In this document: piece after piece, positions 51,996 to 60,300 of the stretch
How positions within the stretch are numbered: the stretch's first letter is position 1
Layout of the letters: each line of letters opens with the position of its first letter
Source: an uncultured Eubacteriales bacterium
Lineage (GTDB): Bacteria; Bacillota; Clostridia; Oscillospirales; Acutalibacteraceae
DNA length: 64,000 nt
Assembly: GCA_934486635.1 (NCBI GenBank)
Contig: CAKSPZ010000002.1
Location: 325,174 to 389,173, forward strand
Reading direction: 5' to 3'
Notes under the pieces: generated by a model
What the model was told of the DNA's origin: nothing
What the model saw: the letters and a program-made list of their open reading frames with translations, nothing else
Databases searched by the model: none
Position numbers and translations under genes: made by a program

Positions 51996-52487
51996 TTATG
52001 TATTAATTTTATTCGGGTCAAAAAAACCATGCACAAAACCATTTAAATTAATAGATGAAATATCCCCACCAATAACTTTTCCATCAAGAACTAAAATATT
52101 AGCACGTATGCCTTGAGACGAATCATTATAATTTAAAATTTGATATGTATATCGTGTACATGATTTTTCACGATACTTTGATAAGTCCAGTCCTTGTTCG
52201 CGTTGAATATCGTTATATTTTTCATAAGTAGCATTGAATTCCGATGGAATAGTAATAGTAGTTATTTCAGTAGGTTCATTATTTACTTCCCAGCCAAATT
52301 GTGATAAAAATTCTATACGATTATTATTATCTTTTGCATTTAATTTATATGTACCAGATGGACAAGTGGTTTGGGTTCCATTAGATTTTGAAAAAAAGAA
52401 CATTAAAAATAAAGCAATGATTGCAAAAATAATTACGCAGTAAGTTACTATCTTTCTTTTTGAAGTTTTGAATGAAAATATAAACAT
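51996..52487 (-). CDS. DUF4830-containing membrane-anchored protein
   Basis: A 163-residue protein. One N-terminal membrane helix (about residues 13-32) is followed by an outside domain with NRIEFLSQFGWEVNNEP, TITIPSEFNATYEKYN and ILVLDGKVIGGDISSI, which I recognise as the DUF4830 pattern. Function unknown. I choose ATG 52487, which follows AAGGAGGA; frame codons back to 52709 pass through the leader and are not coding. A promoter lies at 52624-52652 and a terminator-like hairpin in the leader at about 52546-52567. Confidence 0.78.
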   Translation of the reverse strand: MFIFSFKTSKRKIVTYCVIIFAIIALFLMFFFSKSNGTQTTCPSGTYKLNAKDNNNRIEFLSQFGWEVNNEPTEITTITIPSEFNATYEKYNDIQREQGLDLSKYREKSCTRYTYQILNYNDSSQGIRANILVLDGKVIGGDISSINLNGFVHGFFDPNKINT

Positions 52488-52545
52488 GAAAAAATCCTCC
52501 TTATGTATTTTATATGCCAATAAAGAGAATAAAATGAAAAAAAAT

Positions 52546-52567
52546 AAGTGCCCACAAGGAACACTTA
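52546..52567 (-). terminator. Leader attenuator or read-through terminator before DUF4830 gene
   Basis: On the minus strand AAGTG-TTCC pairs with GGGC-ACTT using two G-U pairs around a short loop, followed by ATTTTTTTTC. It lies after the promoter at 52624-52652 and before the gene start, so it would either attenuate that gene or stop read-through from upstream. Confidence 0.5.
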
Positions 52568-52623
52568 TACTAAAGAAAAGGAATTCATGAGAATGAAAAA
52601 GGTAAAAATCAATCTCGAGTATT

Positions 52624-52652
52624 AATATAACACACATTATTTGACTTGTAAA
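52624..52652 (-). promoter_or_regulatory. Promoter of the DUF4830 gene
   Basis: On the minus strand TTTACA (52647-52652), a 17-base spacer and TATATT (52624-52629), which gives a leader of about 130 bases. Confidence 0.65.
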
Positions 52653-52882
52653 GAGTTTTCGACAAAAAATATTAAAAAAGTGTATCAAAATTAATGTTAA
52701 ATGTGACAAGGGTAGCGTATTATTGCAGATATAAAATATAACTTATTATTTGTACTTTTTTAGGGATTTATTGTTTTATAATAAAATTTTATCGAAAATT
52801 TGTAATTTTTATTCCTTGCAAATGTTACAAGGGTGTAATATTTTAAAATAATTCTTATAAGTAATTATTTTCATGTAAATAA
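52653..52882. other. AT-rich gap with a repeated 15-base motif
   Basis: AAATGTGACAAGGGT (52699-52713) and AAATGTTACAAGGGT (52820-52834) are direct repeats with one mismatch, 121 bases apart, in the gap between the DUF1015 and DUF4830 genes. They look like binding sites of one regulator. No gene seen. Confidence 0.5.
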
Positions 52883-54100
52883 TTAGTCCATTTTATACAT
52901 TGTTAATCCTGCAATTACTTTTGTAAAAAAATATGTGGATTTTTGAGGCATTTTTTCTTGAGAGTTTGCTGCATTTATTATTTGAGATAAAGTAGTTGGA
53001 TTTAGAAAAAATGCTATAGAATGTTTATTTTCATCTACCGACTGAATTGCAAATGTAATATCTCTAGTAAAATCAATGTCGTTTTGTATGTTTATGTTTT
53101 TATTTAATATTTTTTCTATAATAAAATCATTAAAAATAGATACATCATATCCGGAACAAGTGCTTTTAAATTGTATACTTGATTTTAATATTAAAATATA
53201 ATATTTTTTCTTATTATATAATCCGAATCCATGTTGATTTTCATTATGAATAATGTTTAATTGTTTTTGAAGTTCAATTTCATTTTTTAATTGTGTTATA
53301 TTAAAGTATTTTGTACATTCATTAAAAAAATTACATAAATTAAATTCAAAATTATTTTTTATCAATCGATGTGTTGGCAGTATTATAATATTTTCATTAA
53401 TTATATTAGAGAGATACATCATAGTATATTTGTTGCCGCTTATTGTTTTAAATTTTTGTGCAGTTTCATATCTGTGATGTCCATCAGCTATATATAATTT
53501 ACGGTTTGTGAAATCATTGCAGATTTTAGTAATTTCGCTTTTTTCTTTTATTATCCAAAGTCTGTGTATAATATTATTATCATCCTTAAATTCAAGTTTA
53601 GGCTTTTTTTTCATAAATGGAGTTAATCGGTTTTCGGTTATATTATTTTTATCGTCATACAAAGAAAAAATTGGACTAAACATACTTTTTGTTGATTTTA
53701 GTAAGTTTAATCTATCATTTTTAGGTGCGTTTAAAGTGGTTTCATGTGGAATAATAATTTGTTTTTCAAAATCTTCAATTTTTACTAGACAAATTATTCC
53801 GTGTATTTTTTTGACTTGATTATCAAATATAAATTCTTGTTCATAAATATATATGCTGTCTTTATTTTCATAGGATAATATATTTTGTGATATCCATAGG
53901 TTTAATGTATTTTTTGCTTTATTATAACAATCATAACCAACAGGTTTTTCTAGACGTATTGTATTATGAGGGCTTTTATTTATATATTTATTGTATTCGG
54001 ATTCATTGATAATGTCATATACAGGACATATATTTTTTGAGATATCTTCTTTTAAGGTTTCATTAAAACGGAGTGCTTTAAATGGTTTTATTTTTGCCAA
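52883..54100 (-). CDS. DUF1015 family protein (ParB/SerK-like)
   Basis: A 405-residue cytoplasmic protein of the DUF1015 group. IKPFKALRF and CPVYDIINESEYNKY near the N-terminus, SPIFSLYDD in the middle and LYIADGHHRYETA near residue 220 are the family marks. The last motif resembles the ParB-like catalytic segment of archaeal serine kinase SerK, so a kinase activity is possible but unproven. TTG 54100 is placed six bases after AGAGGTG; GTG 54109 is part of that site. It follows the rnf operon in the same direction, separated by a hairpin. Confidence 0.85.
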   Translation of the reverse strand: MAKIKPFKALRFNETLKEDISKNICPVYDIINESEYNKYINKSPHNTIRLEKPVGYDCYNKAKNTLNLWISQNILSYENKDSIYIYEQEFIFDNQVKKIHGIICLVKIEDFEKQIIIPHETTLNAPKNDRLNLLKSTKSMFSPIFSLYDDKNNITENRLTPFMKKKPKLEFKDDNNIIHRLWIIKEKSEITKICNDFTNRKLYIADGHHRYETAQKFKTISGNKYTMMYLSNIINENIIILPTHRLIKNNFEFNLCNFFNECTKYFNITQLKNEIELQKQLNIIHNENQHGFGLYNKKKYYILILKSSIQFKSTCSGYDVSIFNDFIIEKILNKNINIQNDIDFTRDITFAIQSVDENKHSIAFFLNPTTLSQIINAANSQEKMPQKSTYFFTKVIAGLTMYKMD

Positions 54101-54123
54101 TTTTATCACCTCTATTGTATAAG

Positions 54124-54167
54124 AGCCCCCGTTAATTCCGGCGGGATAGTCGGGATTAGTGGGGGCT
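54124..54167 (-). repeat. Hairpin between rnfB and DUF1015 gene
   Basis: AGCCCCC pairs with GGGGGCT, extended by a mixed stem with several G-U pairs in RNA. There is no T-run and the DUF1015 ribosome-binding site follows closely, so it may act as an operon-end stabiliser or leader hairpin rather than a strong terminator. Confidence 0.5.
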
Positions 54168-54210
54168 TCCCTTATATAATATTAATTAGCAGTTAAAATG
54201 GACATTATTT

Positions 54211-55008
54211 TTATTTATATTTTACGGTAGATATACAATTATTGGGACAAATTTCTCGGCATTCACCGCAACCGATACATTTATTAATATCTACAATTGC
54301 TAAGTTATTTTCGACTTTTATAGCATTATATTTGCAAGTTTTTTCACAAAGTTTACATCCAAGGCAACCAACCTTACAAGCTTTTTTTGTGATTATTCCC
54401 TTGTCGTTATTTGAACAGTTAATAATAGCTTGGTTTTTTATTTTAGTTAATTTAATAATGTTTTTGGGACATGTTTTGACGCACATGCCACATCCTATGC
54501 ATTTATTTGCATCTATTTTTGCAATATTATTTTCAATAGTTATAGCGTTATATTTACAGATATTTACGCAATCGCCAAAACCAAGGCATCCATATGAGCA
54601 AGTTCCGTTATTTTTATTGATTAAAGTGGCGGCATTACATGAAGATATGCCATTATATATTGTTGCAGGTTTTGTGTTGTTACAGGTACCGTTACATGCG
54701 ATATATGCGACTTTTTTATCAACTTTTTTTGTATCACAGCCTAAAATGTTTGAGAGTTTTTTAGAGACGACATCTCCGCCGGGAGAACAAAGGCCGGGTT
54801 TACTTTTACCCTCAGCTAAAGCTTTGGCGTAACCCTCGCAACCGGAGAAGCCACATGCACCGCAATTAGCACCGGGAAGAACTTTTAAAATTTCATTGAT
54901 TTTTTTATTTTGTGGGACTTTCATAACGACAGATGCTATTGACAAACACAGTCCGGAAATAATACTTATAATAGAAATGATTAGTATGGGAAAAAATATT
55001 TCAGTCAT
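54211..55008 (-). CDS. rnfB: Rnf complex iron-sulfur subunit RnfB
   Basis: A 265-residue peripheral subunit that accepts electrons from reduced ferredoxin. One N-terminal helix (about residues 2-25) is followed by the 4Fe-4S motif CGACGFSGCEGYA near residue 46, then three later ferredoxin-type clusters: CIGCGMCVKTCPKN, CKLCEKTCKYN and CIGCGECREICPNN, plus extra Cys. Length matches clostridial RnfB. It is the last gene of rnfCDGEAB. AAAGGAG precedes ATG 55008. Confidence 0.96.
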   Translation of the reverse strand: MTEIFFPILIISIISIISGLCLSIASVVMKVPQNKKINEILKVLPGANCGACGFSGCEGYAKALAEGKSKPGLCSPGGDVVSKKLSNILGCDTKKVDKKVAYIACNGTCNNTKPATIYNGISSCNAATLINKNNGTCSYGCLGFGDCVNICKYNAITIENNIAKIDANKCIGCGMCVKTCPKNIIKLTKIKNQAIINCSNNDKGIITKKACKVGCLGCKLCEKTCKYNAIKVENNLAIVDINKCIGCGECREICPNNCISTVKYK

Positions 55009-55023
55009 AAAATTTTTCTCCTT

Positions 55024-55635
55024 TTATTTATTAAAGAGACCATCAACAACGCCTTGAAAACCTAAAAATGATACGGCTACGATTGATGCAGCTACTAATG
55101 TAATAGGGAGACCTTTTAAAAAGTTTGGAATATCAGAGTTTTCAAGGCGTTGTCTGACTCCGGAAAAAATAATCATAGCGACCATAAATCCAATACCTGA
55201 GCCAAATGCATTTACAAGTGCGTGTATATATCCGAATGAGGAATCAGCGGTTCCTTTTTCTATTACTAATATGGTGACGCCTAACACTGCACAATTTGTT
55301 GTTATTAATGGTAAATATATTCCTAATGCTTTATATAATGAAGGAATATATTTTTTTAAAATAATTTCAACTAATTGTACTAATGTCGCAATTATTAAAA
55401 TAAATACAAGTGTTTGTAAATATGCTAAATTATTTGGTAATAAAATATATGTATAAATTGGCCATGTTACGGCGGTAGATATTACCATAACAAATGTAAC
55501 GGCAGTACTCATTCCGGCGGCTGTATTTAATTTTTTCGATACACCTAAAAATGGGCAAATTCCTAAAAACTTATTTAAGATATAGTTTTCAGTTAAAATA
55601 GAAGCTAAAAATATTGCACCTAATGTTTTTATCAT
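55024..55635 (-). CDS. rnfA: Rnf complex membrane subunit RnfA
   Basis: A 203-residue integral membrane protein with about six helices. ENYILNKFLGICPFLGVS near residue 16 and LITTNCAVLGV near residue 112 contain the paired Cys that hold the membrane [2Fe-2S] cluster between RnfA and RnfE. It overlaps the rnfE end by four bases. It is part of the ferredoxin:NAD+ oxidoreductase that exports Na+ or H+. Confidence 0.96.
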   Translation of the reverse strand: MIKTLGAIFLASILTENYILNKFLGICPFLGVSKKLNTAAGMSTAVTFVMVISTAVTWPIYTYILLPNNLAYLQTLVFILIIATLVQLVEIILKKYIPSLYKALGIYLPLITTNCAVLGVTILVIEKGTADSSFGYIHALVNAFGSGIGFMVAMIIFSGVRQRLENSDIPNFLKGLPITLVAASIVAVSFLGFQGVVDGLFNK

Positions 55636-56309
55636 TTATTTATTGCCCCCTTTTTTAATGTAATAGAACAGTTGTTACTCATTGGGCATTGGTTGCAATT
55701 TAATTCTTTTTGAGATTCATTTTTTGAGAGTAAATTAGATAATGCAATTAACATACCAAACACGAAAAAACCACCGGGAGGTAATATGAAAATTATTACC
55801 GGGGGAATAATTCCTGCGGTTATGGGGAATCCAAACAATGTACCGTTACCTAAAAGTTCTCTAATGATTCCCATACATAATAATGCAGATGTAAATCCGA
55901 TACCCATACCTAATCCGTCTAAAATAGATGGGAGAAGTTTATTTTTACTTGCAAACATTTCAGCTCTTCCAAGAATAATACAATTTACTACTATTAATGG
56001 TAAATATATTCCTAAAGTTTGGTCGATAACAGGAGCGAAAGCTTTAACTAAGAGTTGAACAATACTTACAAATCCTGCAATAATTGTAATAAAAGCCGGT
56101 ATTCGAACTTTATTCGGTATAAAGTTTCGTGTTAATGAAATTACAGCATTTGAACAAATAAGAACTATAGTAGCAGCTAATCCCATACCAATAGCATTGG
56201 AAGCAGCAGTAGTTATTGCTAATGTAGGACAAGTACCTAATACTAATCGCAAAACAGGATTTTCTTTTAATATGCCTTTAGTTAATTCTGAACGAAGATT
56301 TTTATTCAT
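55632..56309 (-). CDS. rnfE: Rnf complex membrane subunit RnfE
   Basis: A 225-residue integral membrane protein that is homologous to RnfA and packs against it in inverted orientation. It has about six helices with NPVLRLVLGTCPTLAIT near residue 17 and LIVVNCIILGRAE near residue 105 as the cysteine-containing half-helices. The C-terminus carries two CNQCPMSNNC-type Cys pairs that are not part of the core fold and might bind metal. It overlaps rnfG by eight bases and rnfA by four. Confidence 0.95.
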   Translation of the reverse strand: MNKNLRSELTKGILKENPVLRLVLGTCPTLAITTAASNAIGMGLAATIVLICSNAVISLTRNFIPNKVRIPAFITIIAGFVSIVQLLVKAFAPVIDQTLGIYLPLIVVNCIILGRAEMFASKNKLLPSILDGLGMGIGFTSALLCMGIIRELLGNGTLFGFPITAGIIPPVIIFILPPGGFFVFGMLIALSNLLSKNESQKELNCNQCPMSNNCSITLKKGAINK

Positions 56310-56883
56310 TTACATATCCTCCGTTACTTGAAATTTTTCTATATTGTGTAATTGCTTCATTTATAGCATCATTTACGGTATTTGATGATATTGTAGCACC
56401 GGTTATAGCATTGATTTCATTATTATTTTGAGCATTACCTTTTTTTATTTTAAATCCATCTTGAGGAATATCTCGATAAAATTGATTAATAAAACTATCA
56501 TTTGTAATATTAGCGCCAAGACCAGGTGTTTCATTTTGTGAAAGTATAGTTACTCCTGTAATTTTTGAGTCAGCAGATATACCAGTCATGACTTCTATTG
56601 TACCGCCATATCCTTTTGATGTTGTATTAAATGTAAATCCTACAATTTTTCCGTCAGCATTGGTACCAATTGAATAAGTTATGTCAGAATATTTTTTTTC
56701 TTCAAATGTTACAGCAAGCGGTAATACTATTTTTTTTGCAGATTCATCTTTTTTTACTTTTTGAAGTTCTATTGAATTTTTAGTTAAAAAGTTGGTACAT
56801 GAAAGAAGTAAAGTAACAATAAGACAAATTAAAAATAAAGAAATTGTTGGGTTTAAAATTTCTTTTAATTTAAACTTTTTCAT
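56302..56883 (-). CDS. rnfG: Rnf complex FMN subunit RnfG
   Basis: A 193-residue subunit with one N-terminal membrane helix (about residues 10-32) and an outside FMN-binding domain. AITGATISSNTV near the C-terminus matches the SGAT-type flavinylation site; the Thr in GATIS is the predicted attachment residue for FMN, added by ApbE (gene at 60301). I choose ATG 56883, after AAAGGAG; the longer frame to 56904 includes that site. It overlaps rnfD by 14 bases. Confidence 0.95.
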   Translation of the reverse strand: MKKFKLKEILNPTISLFLICLIVTLLLSCTNFLTKNSIELQKVKKDESAKKIVLPLAVTFEEKKYSDITYSIGTNADGKIVGFTFNTTSKGYGGTIEVMTGISADSKITGVTILSQNETPGLGANITNDSFINQFYRDIPQDGFKIKKGNAQNNNEINAITGATISSNTVNDAINEAITQYRKISSNGGYVNE

Positions 56884-57817
56884 ATGATTTTCGCTCCTTT
56901 CCAAAAGGTTTTGGAATAGTTAATTTTTCAATGTGAGGAACAAGAATATTCATAAGAATTATTGCAAAACTCACACCTTCAGGTAAAGAACCAAAAATTC
57001 TAATTAAAACAGTAAATAAACCACATCCAATACCAAATATAATACGACCTTTAAAAGTAACAGGCGAAGTAACATAATCAGTAGCCATAAATATAGCACC
57101 TAGTAAAAGTCCACCAGATAAAATATGAAATATAGGGTCAGCTTTGAGTAAATATGTAGCAATAAATACAGTACCAATAAAACAAATTGGAATAATAGGT
57201 GAAATAATTTTTTTGATTAAAAGGTAAATGCCTCCTATAATAATGGCTAAAGAACAAACTTCACCTAAACAACCGGGAATTTTGCCTAAAAACATATCTG
57301 CGTATGAATATGAAACAGTAGCTGATTTAGAAAGAGGTGTAGCTGTAGTTATCATATCAGAATGAGTATTAGAATAAATAAAAGGTACTGTAAAATTACT
57401 CATTTGACTTGGAAATGATGACATTAAAATTATTCTTGCACATAACGCCGGATTAACAAAGTTTTGACCAATTCCACCAAAAAATTGTTTTACTATAATA
57501 ATTGAGATTATACCACCAAATGCAGCAATACCAAGATTAATACTAACAGGTAGATTAAACCCTAGTAAAATTCCAGTAACGATAGCACTTAAATCTGTAA
57601 TAGTGTTATCTCGTTTCATAACTTTTCTTGCAATGTATTCTGATAATACACATGATAAAACCGTAACTAAAATGACCATCAATGCACGAATTCCAAATAT
57701 TATTAAAGATGCAATTATATTTGGAACCATAGCAATTATTACATTTAACATTATTCTTTGAGTTGAATTTTTATTGTGTATATGAGGAGAACTCGATATG
57801 TACAGTTTAGAATTCAT
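56870..57817 (-). CDS. rnfD: Rnf complex membrane subunit RnfD
   Basis: A 315-residue integral membrane subunit with about nine or ten helices, homologous to NqrB. The covalent FMN site is expected in TTATPLSKSA near residue 155, where the usual SGATPL is altered to TTATPL; the Thr before Pro is kept. LGAIFMATDYVTSPVT near residue 240 and FGIGCGLFTVLIR are further family marks. It follows rnfC by three bases and overlaps rnfG. Confidence 0.95.
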   Translation of the reverse strand: MNSKLYISSSPHIHNKNSTQRIMLNVIIAMVPNIIASLIIFGIRALMVILVTVLSCVLSEYIARKVMKRDNTITDLSAIVTGILLGFNLPVSINLGIAAFGGIISIIIVKQFFGGIGQNFVNPALCARIILMSSFPSQMSNFTVPFIYSNTHSDMITTATPLSKSATVSYSYADMFLGKIPGCLGEVCSLAIIIGGIYLLIKKIISPIIPICFIGTVFIATYLLKADPIFHILSGGLLLGAIFMATDYVTSPVTFKGRIIFGIGCGLFTVLIRIFGSLPEGVSFAIILMNILVPHIEKLTIPKPFGKERKSYEKV

Positions 57818-57820
57818 TGT

Positions 57821-59161
57821 TTACACCTTACCTTGATTATTTTTCTTAATAAGAAATTTACCTAACCGTATTGATTGAACAAGTGGTCTATTTGCAGGAC
57901 ATGAATATGCGCAACAACCACATTCCATGCAATTAGATATATTTAATTTGATAAGATTTTCAATATTATTAGCTTTTACATTTTGCTCAAATGATAATGG
58001 CATAAGATTCATTGGACATTGTTGAACACATTTTCCACAACGAATACAATTAGTAGGTGATTTTAAAACACTGTCATGTTTATTGAAAATTAGTATTGCA
58101 TTATTTTGTTTTAATATAGGCATGGTATCGTCAACTAAGGAAATACCCATCATTGGACCACCCATAAGAATTTTTTTAGGTGTTGATTTATATCCTCCAC
58201 AGAATTTTATTAGCTCCTTTATAGGAGTACCTATAGGAACAATTAAATTTTTAGGATTATTTATAGCAGATCCATCGACTGTAATAATTTTATCAATAAG
58301 AGGTTTTCCGGTATTTATATAATTGTATAGTGTGTAAATTGTTGTTACGTTAAGGACTAAACAGCCAACATAACTGGGAAGTTTTCCACAAGGAACGGTA
58401 CGTCCTGTGGAAGACTTTATTAATACTTTTTCTGCTCCTTGTGGATATTTTGTATCAAGTATTAAAATTTTTATTTTAGATCCCGATTTTAAAATAGAGT
58501 TTCTTAATTGATTTATTGATTCGGGTTTGTTTTTTTCAATTGATATAATAGCATTTTCTATATGTAATGTATTTTTTATTATGTTTATTCCACTAATAAT
58601 ATCGTCAGAATGTTCAAGAATGGTTCTTGTATCGGAGGTAATGTAAGGTTCACATTCAGCAGCATTTATTAAAAGTGTATCTATATGTTTATTTTGAGGT
58701 GTATTTATTTTTATATGAGTAGGAAAACCTGCACCACCTAGACCAACTAAACCGCTGCTTTTTGCAGCAGCAACTAAATCTTCTTTAGTGGATATTTTGT
58801 GAGGTTTTATTGTTTCAGAATAATCCATTTTTCCGTCAGATTCGATAGTTACAGCTTGAGAATAAGTTCCATTTGGCATTAGTATTTTATCAATTTTTGT
58901 AACTTTTCCGGAAATACTTGAGTGTATGGGTGCGCACATATTAGATACATTTGTTGCTATTTCTTGGCCTACTTTTACTAAGTCGTTGATTTTTACAGAA
59001 GGAATACATTCGGTTCCGATATGTTGCTGCATAGGAATGGTTACATATGGTGGACAAGGAATTTTTTCTGAATGTGTATATGCGGTATTTTTATTATGAG
59101 CGATAGTTATGCCGGCTGAACTTCTTTTTGAGAAGTTTTTAAAGTAACTGATTATATGCAT
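57821..59161 (-). CDS. rnfC: Rnf complex NADH-binding subunit RnfC
   Basis: A 446-residue peripheral subunit that binds NAD(H) and FMN. Family marks: GLGGAGFPTHIK near residue 135, INAAECEPYITSD, an SLBB domain (about 330-360, GTPIKELIKFCGG) and two 4Fe-4S motifs, CIRCGKCVQQCPMNLMP and CMECGCCAYSCPANRPLV. It is the first gene of rnfCDGEAB. ATG 59161 follows GGGAGG; an in-frame ATG at 59179 includes that site. The upstream gap holds cloverleaf element 11. Confidence 0.96.
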   Translation of the reverse strand: MHIISYFKNFSKRSSAGITIAHNKNTAYTHSEKIPCPPYVTIPMQQHIGTECIPSVKINDLVKVGQEIATNVSNMCAPIHSSISGKVTKIDKILMPNGTYSQAVTIESDGKMDYSETIKPHKISTKEDLVAAAKSSGLVGLGGAGFPTHIKINTPQNKHIDTLLINAAECEPYITSDTRTILEHSDDIISGINIIKNTLHIENAIISIEKNKPESINQLRNSILKSGSKIKILILDTKYPQGAEKVLIKSSTGRTVPCGKLPSYVGCLVLNVTTIYTLYNYINTGKPLIDKIITVDGSAINNPKNLIVPIGTPIKELIKFCGGYKSTPKKILMGGPMMGISLVDDTMPILKQNNAILIFNKHDSVLKSPTNCIRCGKCVQQCPMNLMPLSFEQNVKANNIENLIKLNISNCMECGCCAYSCPANRPLVQSIRLGKFLIKKNNQGKV

Positions 59162-59248
59162 AAAATCCTCCCGTTTCAATAGTTTTGTTTAAAGAAGTTT
59201 ATAATAAATTTTAACTGTATATGTTTTTTAGTAGCTGTGTGATGGGGG

Positions 59249-59356
59249 GCGGGTGCACCTGCGGATCGGCCTTTTAGCCGATCCGCAGGTAGCCCAGTAA
59301 TTACTGGGCGTAGTCCATAACAAACTAAATAAACGTTTGTTATGGACAGCACCCGC
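59249..59356. repeat. Cloverleaf palindromic element 11
   Basis: The outer 8-bp stem GCGGGTGC (59249-59256) pairs with 59349-59356. Three perfect hairpins are inside: 14 bp (59257-59270 / 59277-59290), a loopless 18-base palindrome GCCCAGTAATTACTGGGC (59292-59309) and 13 bp (59313-59325 / 59335-59347). Linkers are zero to three bases. It lies between the Gx transporter gene and rnfC, so it may separate the apbE group from the rnf operon. Confidence 0.87.
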
Positions 59357-59370
59357 TCCAAGTAAGAGAA

Positions 59371-59904
59371 CTAATGCTTAAATAAAGAATATTGCTTATA
59401 AAGAATAGGTAAAATGATATTAAAAACGATACCGGTAAGACTTCCTGTAAAAAGAGATACTAATAATAAAAAAGGTAAATAATAAAAAATAATATTTCCG
59501 ACGAAAAAAGATGCAACTAAAATTTGTGTAAAATTATGAACAGAAGCACCTATAATACCAATAAAGATGTTACTTATACTGTTGGAGAAATAACGTATTA
59601 AGATACCGGTAATGAAAGTACTAAAAAGACCGGCTAATAAACTTAACATAAATGCAATAAAACCACGAGAAAAAGCAACAAATAAAGATTTAACGATAAT
59701 TATAATAATCGAAAAATGTATGCCAAAAGTAGCACAAACAAACATAGTAATGATATTAGAAAATCCTAATTTGGTACCGGGAGGTAACACAGGAGAAATA
59801 GGAATAAGAGATTCAAGGAAAGATACGCTTACAGATAAAGCACAAAAAATAGATAATAAAGTTATTTTTAATACATTATTACATTGATTAAATTTAAAGT
59901 TCAT
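59371..59904 (-). CDS. Gx transporter family membrane protein
   Basis: A 177-residue membrane protein with about five helices of the Gx transporter/heptaprenyl-diphosphate-synthase component I type. LESLIPISPVLPPGTKLGFSN near residue 25 and KSLFVAFSRGFIAFMLSLL are the conserved stretches. Genes of this type often stand beside apbE, NusG domain II genes and flavin-based electron transfer systems, as here. The transported compound is not established. ATG 59904 follows GGGTGA; the frame back to 59949 overlaps the previous gene. Confidence 0.82.
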   Translation of the reverse strand: MNFKFNQCNNVLKITLLSIFCALSVSVSFLESLIPISPVLPPGTKLGFSNIITMFVCATFGIHFSIIIIIVKSLFVAFSRGFIAFMLSLLAGLFSTFITGILIRYFSNSISNIFIGIIGASVHNFTQILVASFFVGNIIFYYLPFLLLVSLFTGSLTGIVFNIILPILYKQYSLFKH

Positions 59905-59911
59905 AAATATA

Positions 59912-60295
59912 TCACCCGGTAATACTATCGATTTTCTGGTCAATACCATTTATTTTAATTACAATTTTAGCAGGTAAACAAACAGCACATTGACCAGGTT
60001 TAGAGATTTTTCCATAATGTTCACATATTTTATCTGGACAAGTTGATTCACAGAAAGATATTTTATAAGGTTCTACTAAGATTTTACTAGAAAAAGAAGA
60101 ATTAATATCTATGTAATATTTTTCTTTAACATTGGCTAAATTTATGCGATAAATTTCCTTATTATCCTGTTCTATTATAGCGATAGGCTGTAAATCAGAT
60201 TGGAAAAATGGAGTTATTTTAAATAAACAAAATAATAAACCAAAAATACACAATACCAAAGACAAACTAATTAAATAATTTTTTTTAATATTCAT
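59912..60295 (-). CDS. NusG domain II-containing membrane-anchored protein
   Basis: A 127-residue protein with one N-terminal helix (about residues 8-28) and an outside NusG_II domain. STCPDKICEHYGKISKPGQC and AVCLPAKIVIKI carry the conserved cysteines, which suggests a metal or disulfide site outside the cell. It is commonly found between apbE and a Gx transporter gene, which is exactly its place here. Its role is unknown. ATG 60295 follows GGGT and starts five bases after the apbE stop. Confidence 0.88.
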   Translation of the reverse strand: MNIKKNYLISLSLVLCIFGLLFCLFKITPFFQSDLQPIAIIEQDNKEIYRINLANVKEKYYIDINSSFSSKILVEPYKISFCESTCPDKICEHYGKISKPGQCAVCLPAKIVIKINGIDQKIDSITG

Positions 60296-60300
60296 AATAT

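Noticed and set aside
52488..52709. N-terminal extension of the DUF4830 frame
   Set aside because: It passes through the promoter, attenuator hairpin and ribosome-binding site, so it is leader rather than coding sequence.
4574..59356. CRISPR array or tandem repeats
   Set aside because: The palindromes are dispersed singly between genes, differ in sequence and have no regular repeat-spacer pattern or cas genes.
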